This document shows, piece by piece, positions 35,353-44,179 of a stretch of 64,000 bases of DNA (its first letter is position 1; each line of letters starts with the position of its first letter). Under the pieces are notes generated by a model. It made no database searches and was not told the DNA's origin. It worked only from the letters and a program-made list of their open reading frames with translations. The translations under genes were made by a program, and so were the position numbers. Origin of the DNA: CAXXOK01 sp963663285 (GTDB lineage: Bacteria > Bacillota > Clostridia > Christensenellales > Aristaeellaceae); assembly GCA_963663285.2 (NCBI GenBank), contig CAXXNI010000004.1:806001-870000 (forward strand), in the 5' to 3' direction.

Positions 35353-36236
35353 TGAACTACAAACAACAAAAGGGGATTTTGTTTGCGATCCTTGCTGCAG
35401 CTTTCTATGCAATCAGTGCGCCCTTGTCAAAACTATTACTTGAATCTATTCCGGTAACAACGATGGCGGCTTTGCTATACTTAGGAGCAGGTCTTGGGCT
35501 TGCCGCCACAGAAGGCATACAGAAGCTGCTCGGTGTAAAGAAATATCATTCAGAAAAACCACTGGATCGAAAAGACCTTCCATACACCGTCAGTATGATT
35601 ATTTTAGATATCGCTGCGCCAATTCTCCTGATGCTCGGTTTAACAATGTCCACAGCAGCAAATGTTTCCCTGCTCAATAATTTTGAAATTGTTGCCACTT
35701 CTCTAATAGCAATGTATTTCTTTAAGGAACATATTAGTAAACGCCTCTGGTTTGGGATTATTTTAGTAACCGCATCCTGTATGATATTATCATTTGAGGA
35801 TTGGAGCAGTTTTTCTCTTTCACTTGGTTCCGTTTTTGTACTACTAGCCTGTTTGTGTTGGGGGGTGGAAAACAACTGTACAAGAATGCTATCATCGAAG
35901 AATCCCATACAAATCGTTATCCTAAAAGGATTGTTTTCCGGCATTGGTTCTTTACTTATTGCATTGTTTCTAGGTGAAAAAGTGCATGGGTATCTAAATG
36001 TTTTCTGGGCTCTTCTTTTAGGCTTCGTAGCTTATGGAGTGAGTATTAGTTTCTATATCTATGCTCAAAGAATGCTTGGAGCTGCAAGAACAAGTGCATA
36101 TTACGCGATTGCTCCTTTTTTAGGTGTTGTGCTCTCTCTGCTTATTTTTAACGAGATACCAGGCCTACCGTTTTTCGTTGCTTTACTTGTTATGGGTGTA
36201 GGAACTTGGCTTGTTACCATAGACGCAAAACATTGA
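35352..36236 (+). CDS. EamA/DMT-family transporter
   Basis: A 294-residue membrane protein with about ten helices in two repeated EamA halves (GILFAILAAAFYAISAPLSKLLL and LGSVFVLLACLCWGVENNCTR begin them). The family exports amino acids or other metabolites; substrate unknown. ATG 35352 overlaps the preceding stop, with AAAGGGG 7 bp upstream. AT-richer than the flanking chromosome and adjoining two decayed genes, so likely acquired horizontally. A perfect terminator follows. Confidence 0.85.
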   Translation: MNYKQQKGILFAILAAAFYAISAPLSKLLLESIPVTTMAALLYLGAGLGLAATEGIQKLLGVKKYHSEKPLDRKDLPYTVSMIILDIAAPILLMLGLTMSTAANVSLLNNFEIVATSLIAMYFFKEHISKRLWFGIILVTASCMILSFEDWSSFSLSLGSVFVLLACLCWGVENNCTRMLSSKNPIQIVILKGLFSGIGSLLIALFLGEKVHGYLNVFWALLLGFVAYGVSISFYIYAQRMLGAARTSAYYAIAPFLGVVLSLLIFNEIPGLPFFVALLVMGVGTWLVTIDAKH

Positions 36237-36305
36237 CAACATAGCCAGAAGAATAGTATAAGAAAGAGAGCAGTAAGCGCGCTGCTCTTTTTTGTAAAAC
36301 AAAAA

Positions 36306-36335
36306 CCCTCAATCCGTTACAGATTGAGGGTTTTT
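36306..36335 (+). terminator. Terminator after the EamA gene, abutting the island repeat
   Basis: A perfect 9-bp stem CCCTCAATC/GATTGAGGG with a 7-nt loop, then TTTTT. Its 3' arm is part of the 56-bp repeat. Confidence 0.85.
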
Positions 36336-36382
36336 ATGGTGGAGCATAGGAGACTCGAACTCCTGACCCAAACACTGCCAGT
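36327..36382. repeat. Left island attachment repeat (tRNA-Ala 3' fragment)
   Basis: Identical to 50875-50930 except for one base. It includes the CCA, T-arm, variable loop and anticodon loop of the tRNA, then diverges. Not a functional tRNA. Confidence 0.85.
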
Positions 36383-36561
36383 ATCAAAAATGGGATTCGT
36401 TCAGATTCGGGGATGCTCGCTAAGCCCCTATAAATAAAGGTTTTAACGTTGCGTGTATTCATCTAGCTTCACCTAAGTTTATCGGCGTTGCTATGGGCGT
36501 TGGTACGGTATATAATATAATAAAAATAAATAATAATAATATATTTAAAATGAGGTTATCT

Positions 36562-36593
36562 AATGCGGTTCAAAAGGGGTTCAAAAGGTTCAA
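36562..36593 (+). repeat. GGTTCAAAA array, left copy
   Basis: AATGC followed by GGTTCAAAA, GG, GGTTCAAAA and GGTTCAA. The reverse complement occurs at 50716-50745 with two fewer G. Candidate arm-type recombinase sites. Confidence 0.7.
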
Positions 36594-36615
36594 TAGTCTA
36601 CCTACAACTCTCATG

Positions 36616-36825
36616 TTAGGGAAGATGCATTTCTTGCATGATTCCCTTGCGTGTATTTTTAATGAGGTATGCCAGTCTATCAAGGTTGCTTACCTTGCTG
36701 GTTATGTCACCCCACAGTACAGCTGTCTCAATCATACTGCCTATACGAGGGGGTTCTGTTTGCATTGGGGAACTCAATGTATAGCTTGTGTCATGCATCG
36801 GATTACGCACGGACGTTGCCTGCAT
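36616..36825 (-). CDS. Doubtful 69-residue protein or remnant
   Basis: The stretch IETAVLWGDITSKVSNLDRL, followed by AYLIKNTR, has a protein-like helical pattern, but I see no ribosome site before its ATG codons and recognise no named family. It may be the remnant of a mobile-element gene. Confidence 0.25.
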   Translation of the reverse strand: MQATSVRNPMHDTSYTLSSPMQTEPPRIGSMIETAVLWGDITSKVSNLDRLAYLIKNTRKGIMQEMHLP

Positions 36826-37344
36826 ACTACCCAGTGGGGGGGACAGAGTTCTCGATTTTTAATTGTAATAATAGCTTGTTACCGGATTTCAAACAAAAGG
36901 ATTTGCTATTGTTTCTTGAGTTACGCTTGAAACGCCGATACCATCTTTTTAAGACCGAGTATGGTTTTCGGGTCATGTTTCGGAGGTGACAATCTGCGCG
37001 ATGGTTTGTGTTTTCAAATCGTTATAGCGGCGATCAAATTAATGGCGAATATCCTACCTTCTGTGAGCTGAGAAACTAGATGTGTATGTTTTGTTCTTGA
37101 AATTAAATCCTTCTAAACAAGTCTTATTTAGTTAGCAATTATGAGAAGTAATGGCAAAGCCATTGATGCTACAATAATGTAAACATGATCATAATGCATC
37201 AGACCCTAGCTGGTTTCAACCTTTTAATATCTATGATAAGTTCATCTGAAATATTTTACATGGAAACAATTCTTTGTAAAGTAAAACGAAAACATCAGAA
37301 AAGATGATCAACAACAAAATGCTCTTAATGAACGATTATGAAAA

Positions 37345-37548
37345 TCAATGAACACGATGGTATGGATGAATCGTTTTCAGTTGCAAAAGAGCGCTTTCTA
37401 GAGATGGACAACGCATAAATCTTTCAAATTCTGATTTTGTTACATGCGTACATTCGAAGATTATTCCGCTGTAAAACTGAATTTCCAGAATGTTGTTACC
37501 CCAACTGACAGTTGCAATATTTAGCGACGCTACAACTAATGGACGCAT
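37345..37548 (-). CDS. Small KTSC-like protein
   Basis: A 67-residue protein. ILEIQFYSGIIFECTHVTKSEFERFMRCPS followed by LESALLQLKTIHPYHRV fits the KTSC-domain layout (short beta-hairpin, then helix and a final I..Y). Such small proteins are common on mobile elements; function unknown. The ATG has AAGGAG 8 bp upstream, which supports expression. It lies 156 bp from the DhaK-like gene. Confidence 0.6.
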   Translation of the reverse strand: MRPLVVASLNIATVSWGNNILEIQFYSGIIFECTHVTKSEFERFMRCPSLESALLQLKTIHPYHRVH

Positions 37549-37703
37549 GCTATCATCTCCTTATCGTAATGCTTGATACAAAAACATATCACTACCCGGG
37601 TAGCTTTACAGAGGTATTCAAAGCCAATGCTGTTCAATAATTTTTGTCAGCTGTCTCTCGCAATTCATAGATTTGCATCAATGAATTATTCCTTGTCTCC
37701 TTG

Positions 37704-38714
37704 TTATTGATAAAAATGACTGAAAGACACGGCATATCCCGGATAGTTTAGCAATTGGAGAGTCTCGTCGTCCAGTCGCATAATCGTGAGCGTAGCGCCC
37801 ATCATGTCAAGCGAGGTAAAATAGTTACCGACCATAGAACGGGAAATGCATACCCCTTTTGCGGTCAGCACATCGTAAACTCTACCGAACAGGATATTCA
37901 GTTCGCTAAGCATTGTGTTGCCCAAACCGGATATCATCACTGCGACTCGGCTTGTTGCGTCAAGAGGCATATCATTTAGAATTTCGCTCAACATGATGTC
38001 TGCTGATGCATTTGCAGACCTGAGCTTGCAGGTATCCTTGCTGAAAAGCCCATGATGACCCACTCCGATTTCCATGGTGCCGTTTTCAATCAGGTAATTA
38101 GGCCGACCTGTTTCCGGGATGATACAACTTGCTAAACCAACTCCGATGCTGCGTATATCAGATACAGCTCTCTTAGCTACTGATTCCATACGATTCAGGT
38201 CGTACCCATTGGCTGCAGCTGCACCTGCCACTTTCCACAGAAAAACCTCACCTGTCATGCCACGCCGTTCACTGATATCCGGGAATGCCACATCATCATT
38301 GATAACCACCATGCGTACGTCGATCTTCTCCTCTGCGGCTTGCTTAATAGCGACTGTGGCGTTGGCAATATCTTTTGCGTAGTTACCACACAAACACAAT
38401 ACTCCAAGCCCAGCATCAGCAGAACGGAATGCCTCATAAAAAGATTCTATAGTCGGGGGCGTAAAGGTTTCACCTATGGCGACTGCATCTAGCATGTTCT
38501 TACCCAGATAACCCATAAACGCTGGGTCATGACCCCAACCGCCGCCAGCCACCAGACCAACCTTGCCGGCAACGGGAGCTGCAATATATTTCAGTGTCCG
38601 GGAGCATGCGGTATGTGCCACTACATCTGGATAGCATTTAACAAAACCAATTATGGAATCATCAACAAAGGTATCTGGATCGTTGACGAATTTCTGCATT
38701 GTATTTATATGCAT
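37704..38714 (-). CDS. Divergent DhaK-like protein (possible DhaQ-type co-sensor)
   Basis: A 336-residue homologue of the dihydroxyacetone kinase substrate-binding subunit. The DhaK blocks are altered: GGGWGHDP in place of GGGSGHEP, GNYAKD in place of GNYSGD, and VGHHGLFS where the kinase has GxHGEPG. The histidines for substrate binding remain, but the EPG loop that meets the DhaL partner is gone. It is encoded 17 bp after a helix-turn-helix gene and opposite to the operon with the normal dhaK. In Lactococcus a DhaK paralogue, DhaQ, works with regulator DhaS as inducer sensor, and the same role is inferred here. AGGAGGG precedes the ATG. Confidence 0.8.
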   Translation of the reverse strand: MHINTMQKFVNDPDTFVDDSIIGFVKCYPDVVAHTACSRTLKYIAAPVAGKVGLVAGGGWGHDPAFMGYLGKNMLDAVAIGETFTPPTIESFYEAFRSADAGLGVLCLCGNYAKDIANATVAIKQAAEEKIDVRMVVINDDVAFPDISERRGMTGEVFLWKVAGAAAANGYDLNRMESVAKRAVSDIRSIGVGLASCIIPETGRPNYLIENGTMEIGVGHHGLFSKDTCKLRSANASADIMLSEILNDMPLDATSRVAVMISGLGNTMLSELNILFGRVYDVLTAKGVCISRSMVGNYFTSLDMMGATLTIMRLDDETLQLLNYPGYAVSFSHFYQ

Positions 38715-38731
38715 AGTTAAATCCCTCCTGT

Positions 38732-39331
38732 TTATTGGTGCCGAATCGATTTGAAATAATTAATATATACATCGATCTCCCGATCGCTGAAACGTTTGTT
38801 TCGTTTGCTGACTAATACGAAAGGTTTCATACGAATGTATGTCTGCTTTAGGTCTTTGGTATTCAGGAAGTCTGTAATACCTTCCACTGTGTGGCTGATG
38901 TGGTTGAACAACTCCGCGACATTTACCTCGCTAGGTGTAATAAGCTCTTCCAGCCGGATGACGGAAAGTTCTGCTGTACTAAGCCCCATTTCTGTTTCTT
39001 TTTGTGTAATAAGATCGATCAATGCGGAATAAATCTTAACAAAGGTAGTGATTCTCAGATCATTGGAGCGATTGTACTTTTGATTGAAACCAGCAGAATC
39101 CCAGCCAATGTATGTACTAATGTCTACATTGCTGATTCCGTACCGAGCAGAGATCGTGTTAATTCTGTTATAAATACAGTCCACTAGAAAATCTTTCGTA
39201 ATCTTTTTTAGTGCGAGCTCTTCAAATTCAGTCAAAGCACTTACCCGCCTTTCCGTAAGCAGAGATTCAATTTTCAAACATCCCAATCTGTCAGCAAAAT
39301 GCCGCACGCAACGATTGAAACGATATATCAA
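38732..39331 (-). CDS. Helix-turn-helix regulator (family unclear)
   Basis: Up to 199 residues. The segment ISARYGISNVDISTYIGWDSAGFN, followed by QKYNRSNDLRITTFVKIYSALIDLI, reads as a Cro/CI-like or related helix-turn-helix. The C-terminal half is helical with no named domain. The start is uncertain: TTG 39331 opens the frame without a ribosome site, and TTG 39235 is an alternative with a GGCGGG run upstream. Co-directional with the DhaK-like gene and divergent from the importer operon, so it is the likely regulator of the island. Confidence 0.6.
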   Translation of the reverse strand: MIYRFNRCVRHFADRLGCLKIESLLTERRVSALTEFEELALKKITKDFLVDCIYNRINTISARYGISNVDISTYIGWDSAGFNQKYNRSNDLRITTFVKIYSALIDLITQKETEMGLSTAELSVIRLEELITPSEVNVAELFNHISHTVEGITDFLNTKDLKQTYIRMKPFVLVSKRNKRFSDREIDVYINYFKSIRHQ

Positions 39332-39789
39332 TAATAGTATATCGAATTCTGTAGGATGCGCAAGCTGTAATCATGCCCGAAATGAGCTAATTCACTATTG
39401 ATTGCATCAATTATTTTCTAACGTAACAAAATAGGGGTTTATAACCACAAGTTGATGAAATCAATCACTGTAAAAATAGAGGAAGACCGGTTGATTTTTA
39501 CGAAAATTCAAAAATCGATGCGAATAAGCTCATTTGTTACATGCTTTCACCATTGAAATTTGTACATAATGGTTTACAATATGCCATATAGTTTATTAAC
39601 GAAGCGATGTTACTAATTATTTGTATAGACTGGAATTCGGAGAACTATGCGCCACGCAAGAATTCAAAGGATGCCACCATACAGCTAATGTAATACGAAT
39701 TATACAGATTACTATTATTGGTGGGTCTGAGCTTGCGTTTAGACGAGCTTTAACCCCGATCGTTGTTTGTTTGGAAAGAAGGCGAATGG
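39332..39789. other. 458-bp divergent control region of the island operons
   Basis: AT-rich, with no credible gene. Possible promoters toward the right include TTGAAA/CAATAT spaced 18 bp around 39556-39585. No clear palindrome was found. Confidence 0.4.
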
Positions 39790-40353
39790 GTGGAAGCATT
39801 TTATTCCACGGGATTACTGTTTTTTGTGTGGCCGATGGTTGCGCTTACACTGTTGATTGATTATATCTGGGTTGCGCTTTGTTTTGGTATAGCCCTCAGG
39901 GCTGTCAATGTACAGGAGTGGTGGGCGACTTTTAAAAGCCGGTTTTTCGCTCTGTTTGTAACCTCCTTTGGTGCAGACGCCTTGCTTGCCGGTCTTATGT
40001 TGGCTGCACTCGCGGTCGCCCAGTTGAACACACAATGGGCTGTTTGGCTGGAGCATCCTTTTGAGAGTACCGGTGGTAGTTTAACAGCGTTGGGTTGCAT
40101 TTTAACGGTTGTGCTTTGCGGCTTGCTCAAATGGATACTGTACAGAAATATCGTTTTCAAACGTCTCAAGGGCGTTGAAAGCCGGCAAATTCAAAAGTTA
40201 TCATTGCTGTTGGCAATTCTTACAACCCCGTGGACCTTTCTGTTGCCCACAACTACCGTTGGCGTTTGGCTTGGAGAGATGATGATCGCAGTTGGTGGGC
40301 TTGCAGGTAACGTCTCTCTGGAAAGCATCGGATCGACGATTTCGGTTCACTGA
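39790..40353 (+). CDS. Membrane protein of unknown function at head of importer operon
   Basis: A 187-residue protein with about five hydrophobic helices (for example GLLFFVWPMVALTLLIDYIW and LTALGCILTVVLCGLLKWIL). GTG 39790 has AAGAAGG 7 bp upstream; the frame is open from 39763 without a better start. No family recognised. It lies 152 bp before the binding-protein gene and could be an accessory to uptake, but that rests on position alone. Confidence 0.6.
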   Translation: MEAFYSTGLLFFVWPMVALTLLIDYIWVALCFGIALRAVNVQEWWATFKSRFFALFVTSFGADALLAGLMLAALAVAQLNTQWAVWLEHPFESTGGSLTALGCILTVVLCGLLKWILYRNIVFKRLKGVESRQIQKLSLLLAILTTPWTFLLPTTTVGVWLGEMMIAVGGLAGNVSLESIGSTISVH

Positions 40354-40505
40354 TTCTGGCAATATAATCGGCTTAACTATTTTATGATTTTTTGCGCGCA
40401 ATTTCGAAAATAGCTCAAACCTGATGAAAAGGAGGGAAAGAACCGCTACTTGTTTCCAGTCTACATTAATACTAAACAATGAATGAATCGAGGAGGAAAA
40501 AAAGG

Positions 40506-41900
40506 ATGAAGAAAGTTCTGGCTTTTGTCTTGGCAACCCTGATGATGGTATCTATGTTTGCAGGCGTTTCTGCGGTAGCGGAGTCATCTTTGGCTGGCAA
40601 ATCCGTAACCCTGTCTATTCTCGGCATTGGAGGCTGGCTGCCCAGCTCATTGTCCCAGGAGATGGGTTCCGAATTGTTTGCAACGTATGCCAAGGAGACG
40701 TATGGCTACGATGTTACGGTTACTTTCGCTGAAGCCCCCTTCGACTCTTTGTTCCAGAAGGCAGCTACGTCTCTGGTTGCGGAGAGCAGTGAATATAACC
40801 TGATCATCTCCGACAGCCAATGGTTGGGCGCGTTGTCTGAGCCCGGTTGGATCGTCCAGTTGAACGACCTGATCGCCGCTAACCCCGGTTTGGATGTTGA
40901 CTGGTATTCCAAGTCTGCATCGTCTGCATACCAAATCTATCCTGACGGTACCGACAACATTTGGGGTCTGCCGGAAGAAGCCGATGTGCTGATTATGTAC
41001 GTCCGCGCTGATAAGTTCACCGACGAGACCGAGCGTGCGAACTTCAAGGCCGCGTATGGTTGGGACTTGCCCGCTGATTCGTCCAACGAAGCATGGGAAG
41101 ATATCGACTTCGTTAAGTACGGACAGATCTGCGAATTTTTCACCCGTCCGGACGAAAATATGTACGGCACTACGATCCAGTACTCGAAGATCTATGACTA
41201 TCTGACCGGTTCGCTCTACCCCTACTTCTGGTCCGCTGGCGAAGAAGTATGGGATGTGACTACCGGTACTGTGTCTGGCACGTTGAACACCGACAAGAAC
41301 GCTGAAATGCTTGCACTGGCCAAGAGTATGATGAACTATTGCCCGCCGGGAGCCATAGATGTTGATATCGGCGGCATCGTAGAAAACTATACGACCGGCA
41401 AAGCTGTAACGGCTTGGCAATGGGCGGCTATGGGCGCCACGATGGTCTGTGAAGATACCGATACTTGGGGCGTTATCCTTCCCGGATACCGCAATGAGGA
41501 CGGCACAGTAACCCGTTGCTCCAGCCTTGGCGGACAGCCTTGGGTAGTGAATGCGTTCAACGACGCCGACCAGATGCAGGTTGTAACAGACTTCCTCAAT
41601 TGGTGGTACTCCGACGAGACGCAACTTGAGTTTGCGAAGCGTGGCGGCAGTCCTCTGGGTAAAAACGTAATTAACTCCGAAGGCTTTGAAGAACTGCAGC
41701 CCTGGTTCAGCGCTTATAAGTACATGATGCAGGATGGCAATTCCAAGGACTTCTGGCATGCGCCCGCCTATGCGGAACTGTTGGCTGTACAACAGGAAGC
41801 ATGGAGCGCCTACATGGCTGGTGACGATGGTTCCGTCGAGACCGCCAAAGCTGTTTTGGATGACATCGCTGCCCGGCAGGATGCTATTCTGGCGCAGTAA
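40506..41900 (+). CDS. ABC transporter solute-binding protein of the island importer
   Basis: A 464-residue secreted binding protein. Signal peptide MKKVLAFVLATLMMVSMFAG...VAE, cleaved near residue 25 (Ala-Val-Ala). Class SBP_bac_1. ATG 40506 has GAGGAGG 9 bp upstream. Followed by two permeases, a small membrane protein and two ATPases, the gene set of the rhizobial glycerol importer GlpSTPQUV. The ligand is inferred to be a polyol or short ketose from the kinases downstream. Confidence 0.85.
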   Translation: MKKVLAFVLATLMMVSMFAGVSAVAESSLAGKSVTLSILGIGGWLPSSLSQEMGSELFATYAKETYGYDVTVTFAEAPFDSLFQKAATSLVAESSEYNLIISDSQWLGALSEPGWIVQLNDLIAANPGLDVDWYSKSASSAYQIYPDGTDNIWGLPEEADVLIMYVRADKFTDETERANFKAAYGWDLPADSSNEAWEDIDFVKYGQICEFFTRPDENMYGTTIQYSKIYDYLTGSLYPYFWSAGEEVWDVTTGTVSGTLNTDKNAEMLALAKSMMNYCPPGAIDVDIGGIVENYTTGKAVTAWQWAAMGATMVCEDTDTWGVILPGYRNEDGTVTRCSSLGGQPWVVNAFNDADQMQVVTDFLNWWYSDETQLEFAKRGGSPLGKNVINSEGFEELQPWFSAYKYMMQDGNSKDFWHAPAYAELLAVQQEAWSAYMAGDDGSVETAKAVLDDIAARQDAILAQ

Positions 41901-41938
41901 GGCAGAGACCAAGATTCGTTGATTCTATAGCTTATCAA

Positions 41939-41966
41939 GGCACAGAGCACGCAAGTGCTCTGTGCC
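41939..41966 (+). promoter_or_regulatory. Stem-loop between binding-protein and permease genes
   Basis: A perfect 12-bp stem GGCACAGAGCAC/GTGCTCTGTGCC with a GCAA tetraloop and no T-tract. It lies 39 bp after the binding-protein stop; likely mRNA stabilisation or partial attenuation. Confidence 0.75.
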
Positions 41967-41997
41967 GACCAAATTATGACAGAGGGGAAAGTTGGAT

Positions 41998-42960
41998 ATG
42001 ATGAAGGCTGCCGTTCCTGCGGCTGAAAAATGTTCACCGCCGAGGAAAATTGGAAGAGTCCAGCAGTTCTTTTCAGACGACAAGAGATTTCTATTGGTAA
42101 TTCTTTTGCCGGTCGTCTTGTTTTTTTTAATCTGGAACGCGCTGCCAACTATGTGGATGGTGGGAATGAGTTTTCGGAAATATGCACTCACCTCCGCAAG
42201 TAAAGTCGCTGGATTTATCGGGTTGGATAATTATGTATACCTCATTACTTCCCCGGACACATGGTCCGCATTAAGCAAGACGTTTATGTTTGTTTTGGGC
42301 GGAGTGTTTTTTGAAACGGTGCTTGGGATTGTTTTGGGCTTCTTGTTCTGGGATAGCTCAAAAATGCCAGGTAGACGCTTCGCGCTGACTCTTCTTTTTG
42401 CCCCTATGGTATTAGCCCCCATCGCAGCGGGGAACTATTTCCGGTTAATGGTTAACCCAAATTTCGGCGTTATCAACTACATCATCTCTCTATTCAACGG
42501 TGGCAAATCCGTAGAGTTGTTGACGAGCGCATCATTGGCTTTTCCAACGTGTCTCTGCGTGGATATATGGATGTGGACACCTTTTATGTTATTGATGACT
42601 TTAGCCGCGCTGGGCTCCGTGCCTAAAGCAGAGCTAGAGGCTGCCAACATTGATAGACTTGGATGGTGGCAGAAGTTTACACACATCATCTTGCCTCATG
42701 GGAAATACATCTTGATGCTTGGCATATTGCTGCGTACAATTGATTGCTTCAAAACCATGGACCTGGTATGGACTATGACGACCGGCGGCCCCGGCAATAC
42801 GACTGAACTGTTGGGTATTAGTTTGTATCGTGTAGCCTTCCAATCGTTAAACCTGGGTCGCGCTTCCGCCTATGCTCTTATTACACTTTTGATCGCAATC
42901 GCGTTCACGTCCATCTTCCTATTCGTGCTCAACCGGAAAAACAGTGAAGAGGAGGCATAA
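41998..42960 (+). CDS. ABC transporter permease of the island importer (first)
   Basis: A 320-residue permease with six helices after a charged N-terminal tail of about 35 residues. The coupling loop is PKAELEAANIDRLGWWQKFTHIILP, and TTGGPGNTTELLGISLYRVAF is the MalF-side signature. ATG 41998 has GAGGGGA 9 bp upstream. The next permease starts 2 bp after its stop. Confidence 0.88.
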   Translation: MMKAAVPAAEKCSPPRKIGRVQQFFSDDKRFLLVILLPVVLFFLIWNALPTMWMVGMSFRKYALTSASKVAGFIGLDNYVYLITSPDTWSALSKTFMFVLGGVFFETVLGIVLGFLFWDSSKMPGRRFALTLLFAPMVLAPIAAGNYFRLMVNPNFGVINYIISLFNGGKSVELLTSASLAFPTCLCVDIWMWTPFMLLMTLAALGSVPKAELEAANIDRLGWWQKFTHIILPHGKYILMLGILLRTIDCFKTMDLVWTMTTGGPGNTTELLGISLYRVAFQSLNLGRASAYALITLLIAIAFTSIFLFVLNRKNSEEEA

Positions 42961-42962
42961 AA

Positions 42963-43793
42963 ATGAAACAAGAAAAGAAAAAATCTGGCTACTATATCCT
43001 GCTTTGGGTTGTATCCATCCTCTTTTTTCTGCCGGTTTTATGGATCATTATGTCCGCGTTTAAGACCAAAATGGAGATATTGGCTTGGCCTCCAAAGTTT
43101 TTCTTTACGCCGACGCTGGATAACTTCAGGGATCTTTTTACCCGTAAGATATTTATAACAGCACTTACCAACAGTATCGTTATTTCATTGGCAGCGATGA
43201 TTATTGCTATTGTGGTATCCTATTTGGCCGCGTATGCATTCTCACGACTCAAGCCCAAGTTAACGGGCTTTATGATGTTTCTGCTGCTGTCCATCCGCAT
43301 GGTGCCCGGTGCGGCAACTGTGGTTCCCATGTTCATGATGTACACAGCGTTGGGTTGGAAGAGTACGCATTTTGGTATTATCATGTTTTATGCTATGTTC
43401 AGCATTCCATTCTCTGTATGGATATTGAAGGGCTTTTTAGATGGCGTATCCACAAAGTTTGATGAAACAGCATTAGTTAACGGCGCGGGGCACATAAACA
43501 CAATGTTTCATGTCATCCTCCCTCAGGTTAAAGCTGGTTTGGTAGCGGCTTTCATCTTTAATATTATCTTCGTATGGAATGAATTCCTGTTTGGTTTCAT
43601 CCTTGGCGGCAACAAAGTGCAGACGCTACCTGTAGCCTTGGCGACGGAGACGTTTACATCCTCTGGAATGGATTGGCCGTATCTTGCGTCTATGTCGGTG
43701 GTCAACTTAGTGCCGTTGTTGATCCTGCTGTTCTTCTTCCAGAAATATTTGTTAGTTGGCATGACATTCGGTACAGTAAGGAATGAGATATAA
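42963..43793 (+). CDS. ABC transporter permease of the island importer (second)
   Basis: A 276-residue MalG-type permease with six helices. The coupling region FDETALVNGAGHINTMFHVILP deviates from the usual EAAxIDGA by having Leu-Val-Asn, which may suit the unusual ATPase pair. GAGGAGG precedes the ATG, and its stop overlaps the next start by 1 bp. Confidence 0.87.
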   Translation: MKQEKKKSGYYILLWVVSILFFLPVLWIIMSAFKTKMEILAWPPKFFFTPTLDNFRDLFTRKIFITALTNSIVISLAAMIIAIVVSYLAAYAFSRLKPKLTGFMMFLLLSIRMVPGAATVVPMFMMYTALGWKSTHFGIIMFYAMFSIPFSVWILKGFLDGVSTKFDETALVNGAGHINTMFHVILPQVKAGLVAAFIFNIIFVWNEFLFGFILGGNKVQTLPVALATETFTSSGMDWPYLASMSVVNLVPLLILLFFFQKYLLVGMTFGTVRNEI

Positions 43794-44173
43794 TGAAAAA
43801 AGCTAGCTTTGCAATGAAATTTCAAACCGTGCTGCTGGTTATGTTGCTGCTTACCTTTGCAATGATGATGCAGACAGCCAGTGAGATGATATTTCGGATT
43901 GGCGCTGTGGCGTTGATCTTCTTGTCAATCCTCCAGATTGCAGTAGGCAATATAGACTTGGGTTATAACGTTAAGAGCTGGATCAAAGCACTCCTAAAAA
44001 TCCTCTCGATTGTGGCGATTGTGTTTGGAGTCAGCATGCTGATTATCCCATTGTTCCTAAACAAGCATTTCGTCATGGCATTCCTATGGGTTCTAATCCT
44101 GGGCACAACCGCGCTGTTCGCGCTGTTTATTGTGCTGGGGACACGTAAACCTAAAGCAAACGGCGGGAGGTGA
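43793..44173 (+). CDS. Small four-helix membrane protein of the importer operon
   Basis: 126 residues with four hydrophobic segments at about 12-30, 34-53, 64-88 and 92-115 and a basic C-terminal tail. No family recognised. It sits between permease and ATPase genes, near the position of the small GlpU-type protein in rhizobial glycerol importers, so an accessory role in the transporter is plausible but unproven. It starts on the last base of the permease stop codon, indicating translational coupling. Confidence 0.65.
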   Translation: MKKASFAMKFQTVLLVMLLLTFAMMMQTASEMIFRIGAVALIFLSILQIAVGNIDLGYNVKSWIKALLKILSIVAIVFGVSMLIIPLFLNKHFVMAFLWVLILGTTALFALFIVLGTRKPKANGGR

Positions 44174-44179
44174 GTAACA

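Larger units (their letters stand above)
36383..37344. other. Gene-poor AT-rich left end of the island
   Basis: About 960 bp with poly-purine/AT runs (36500-36550), the repeat array at 36562-36593 and one doubtful minus frame at 36616-36825. No recombinase could be read on either strand. Looks like decayed element DNA. Confidence 0.5.

Noticed and set aside
36335..36382. Left tRNA-like sequence as a second tRNA gene
   Set aside because: Only the 3' half is present; sequence diverges after the anticodon loop, so no cloverleaf forms.
40647..41912. 421-codon minus-strand open frame
   Set aside because: Antisense to the island binding protein, which has signal peptide, ribosome site and family features; the minus frame has none.
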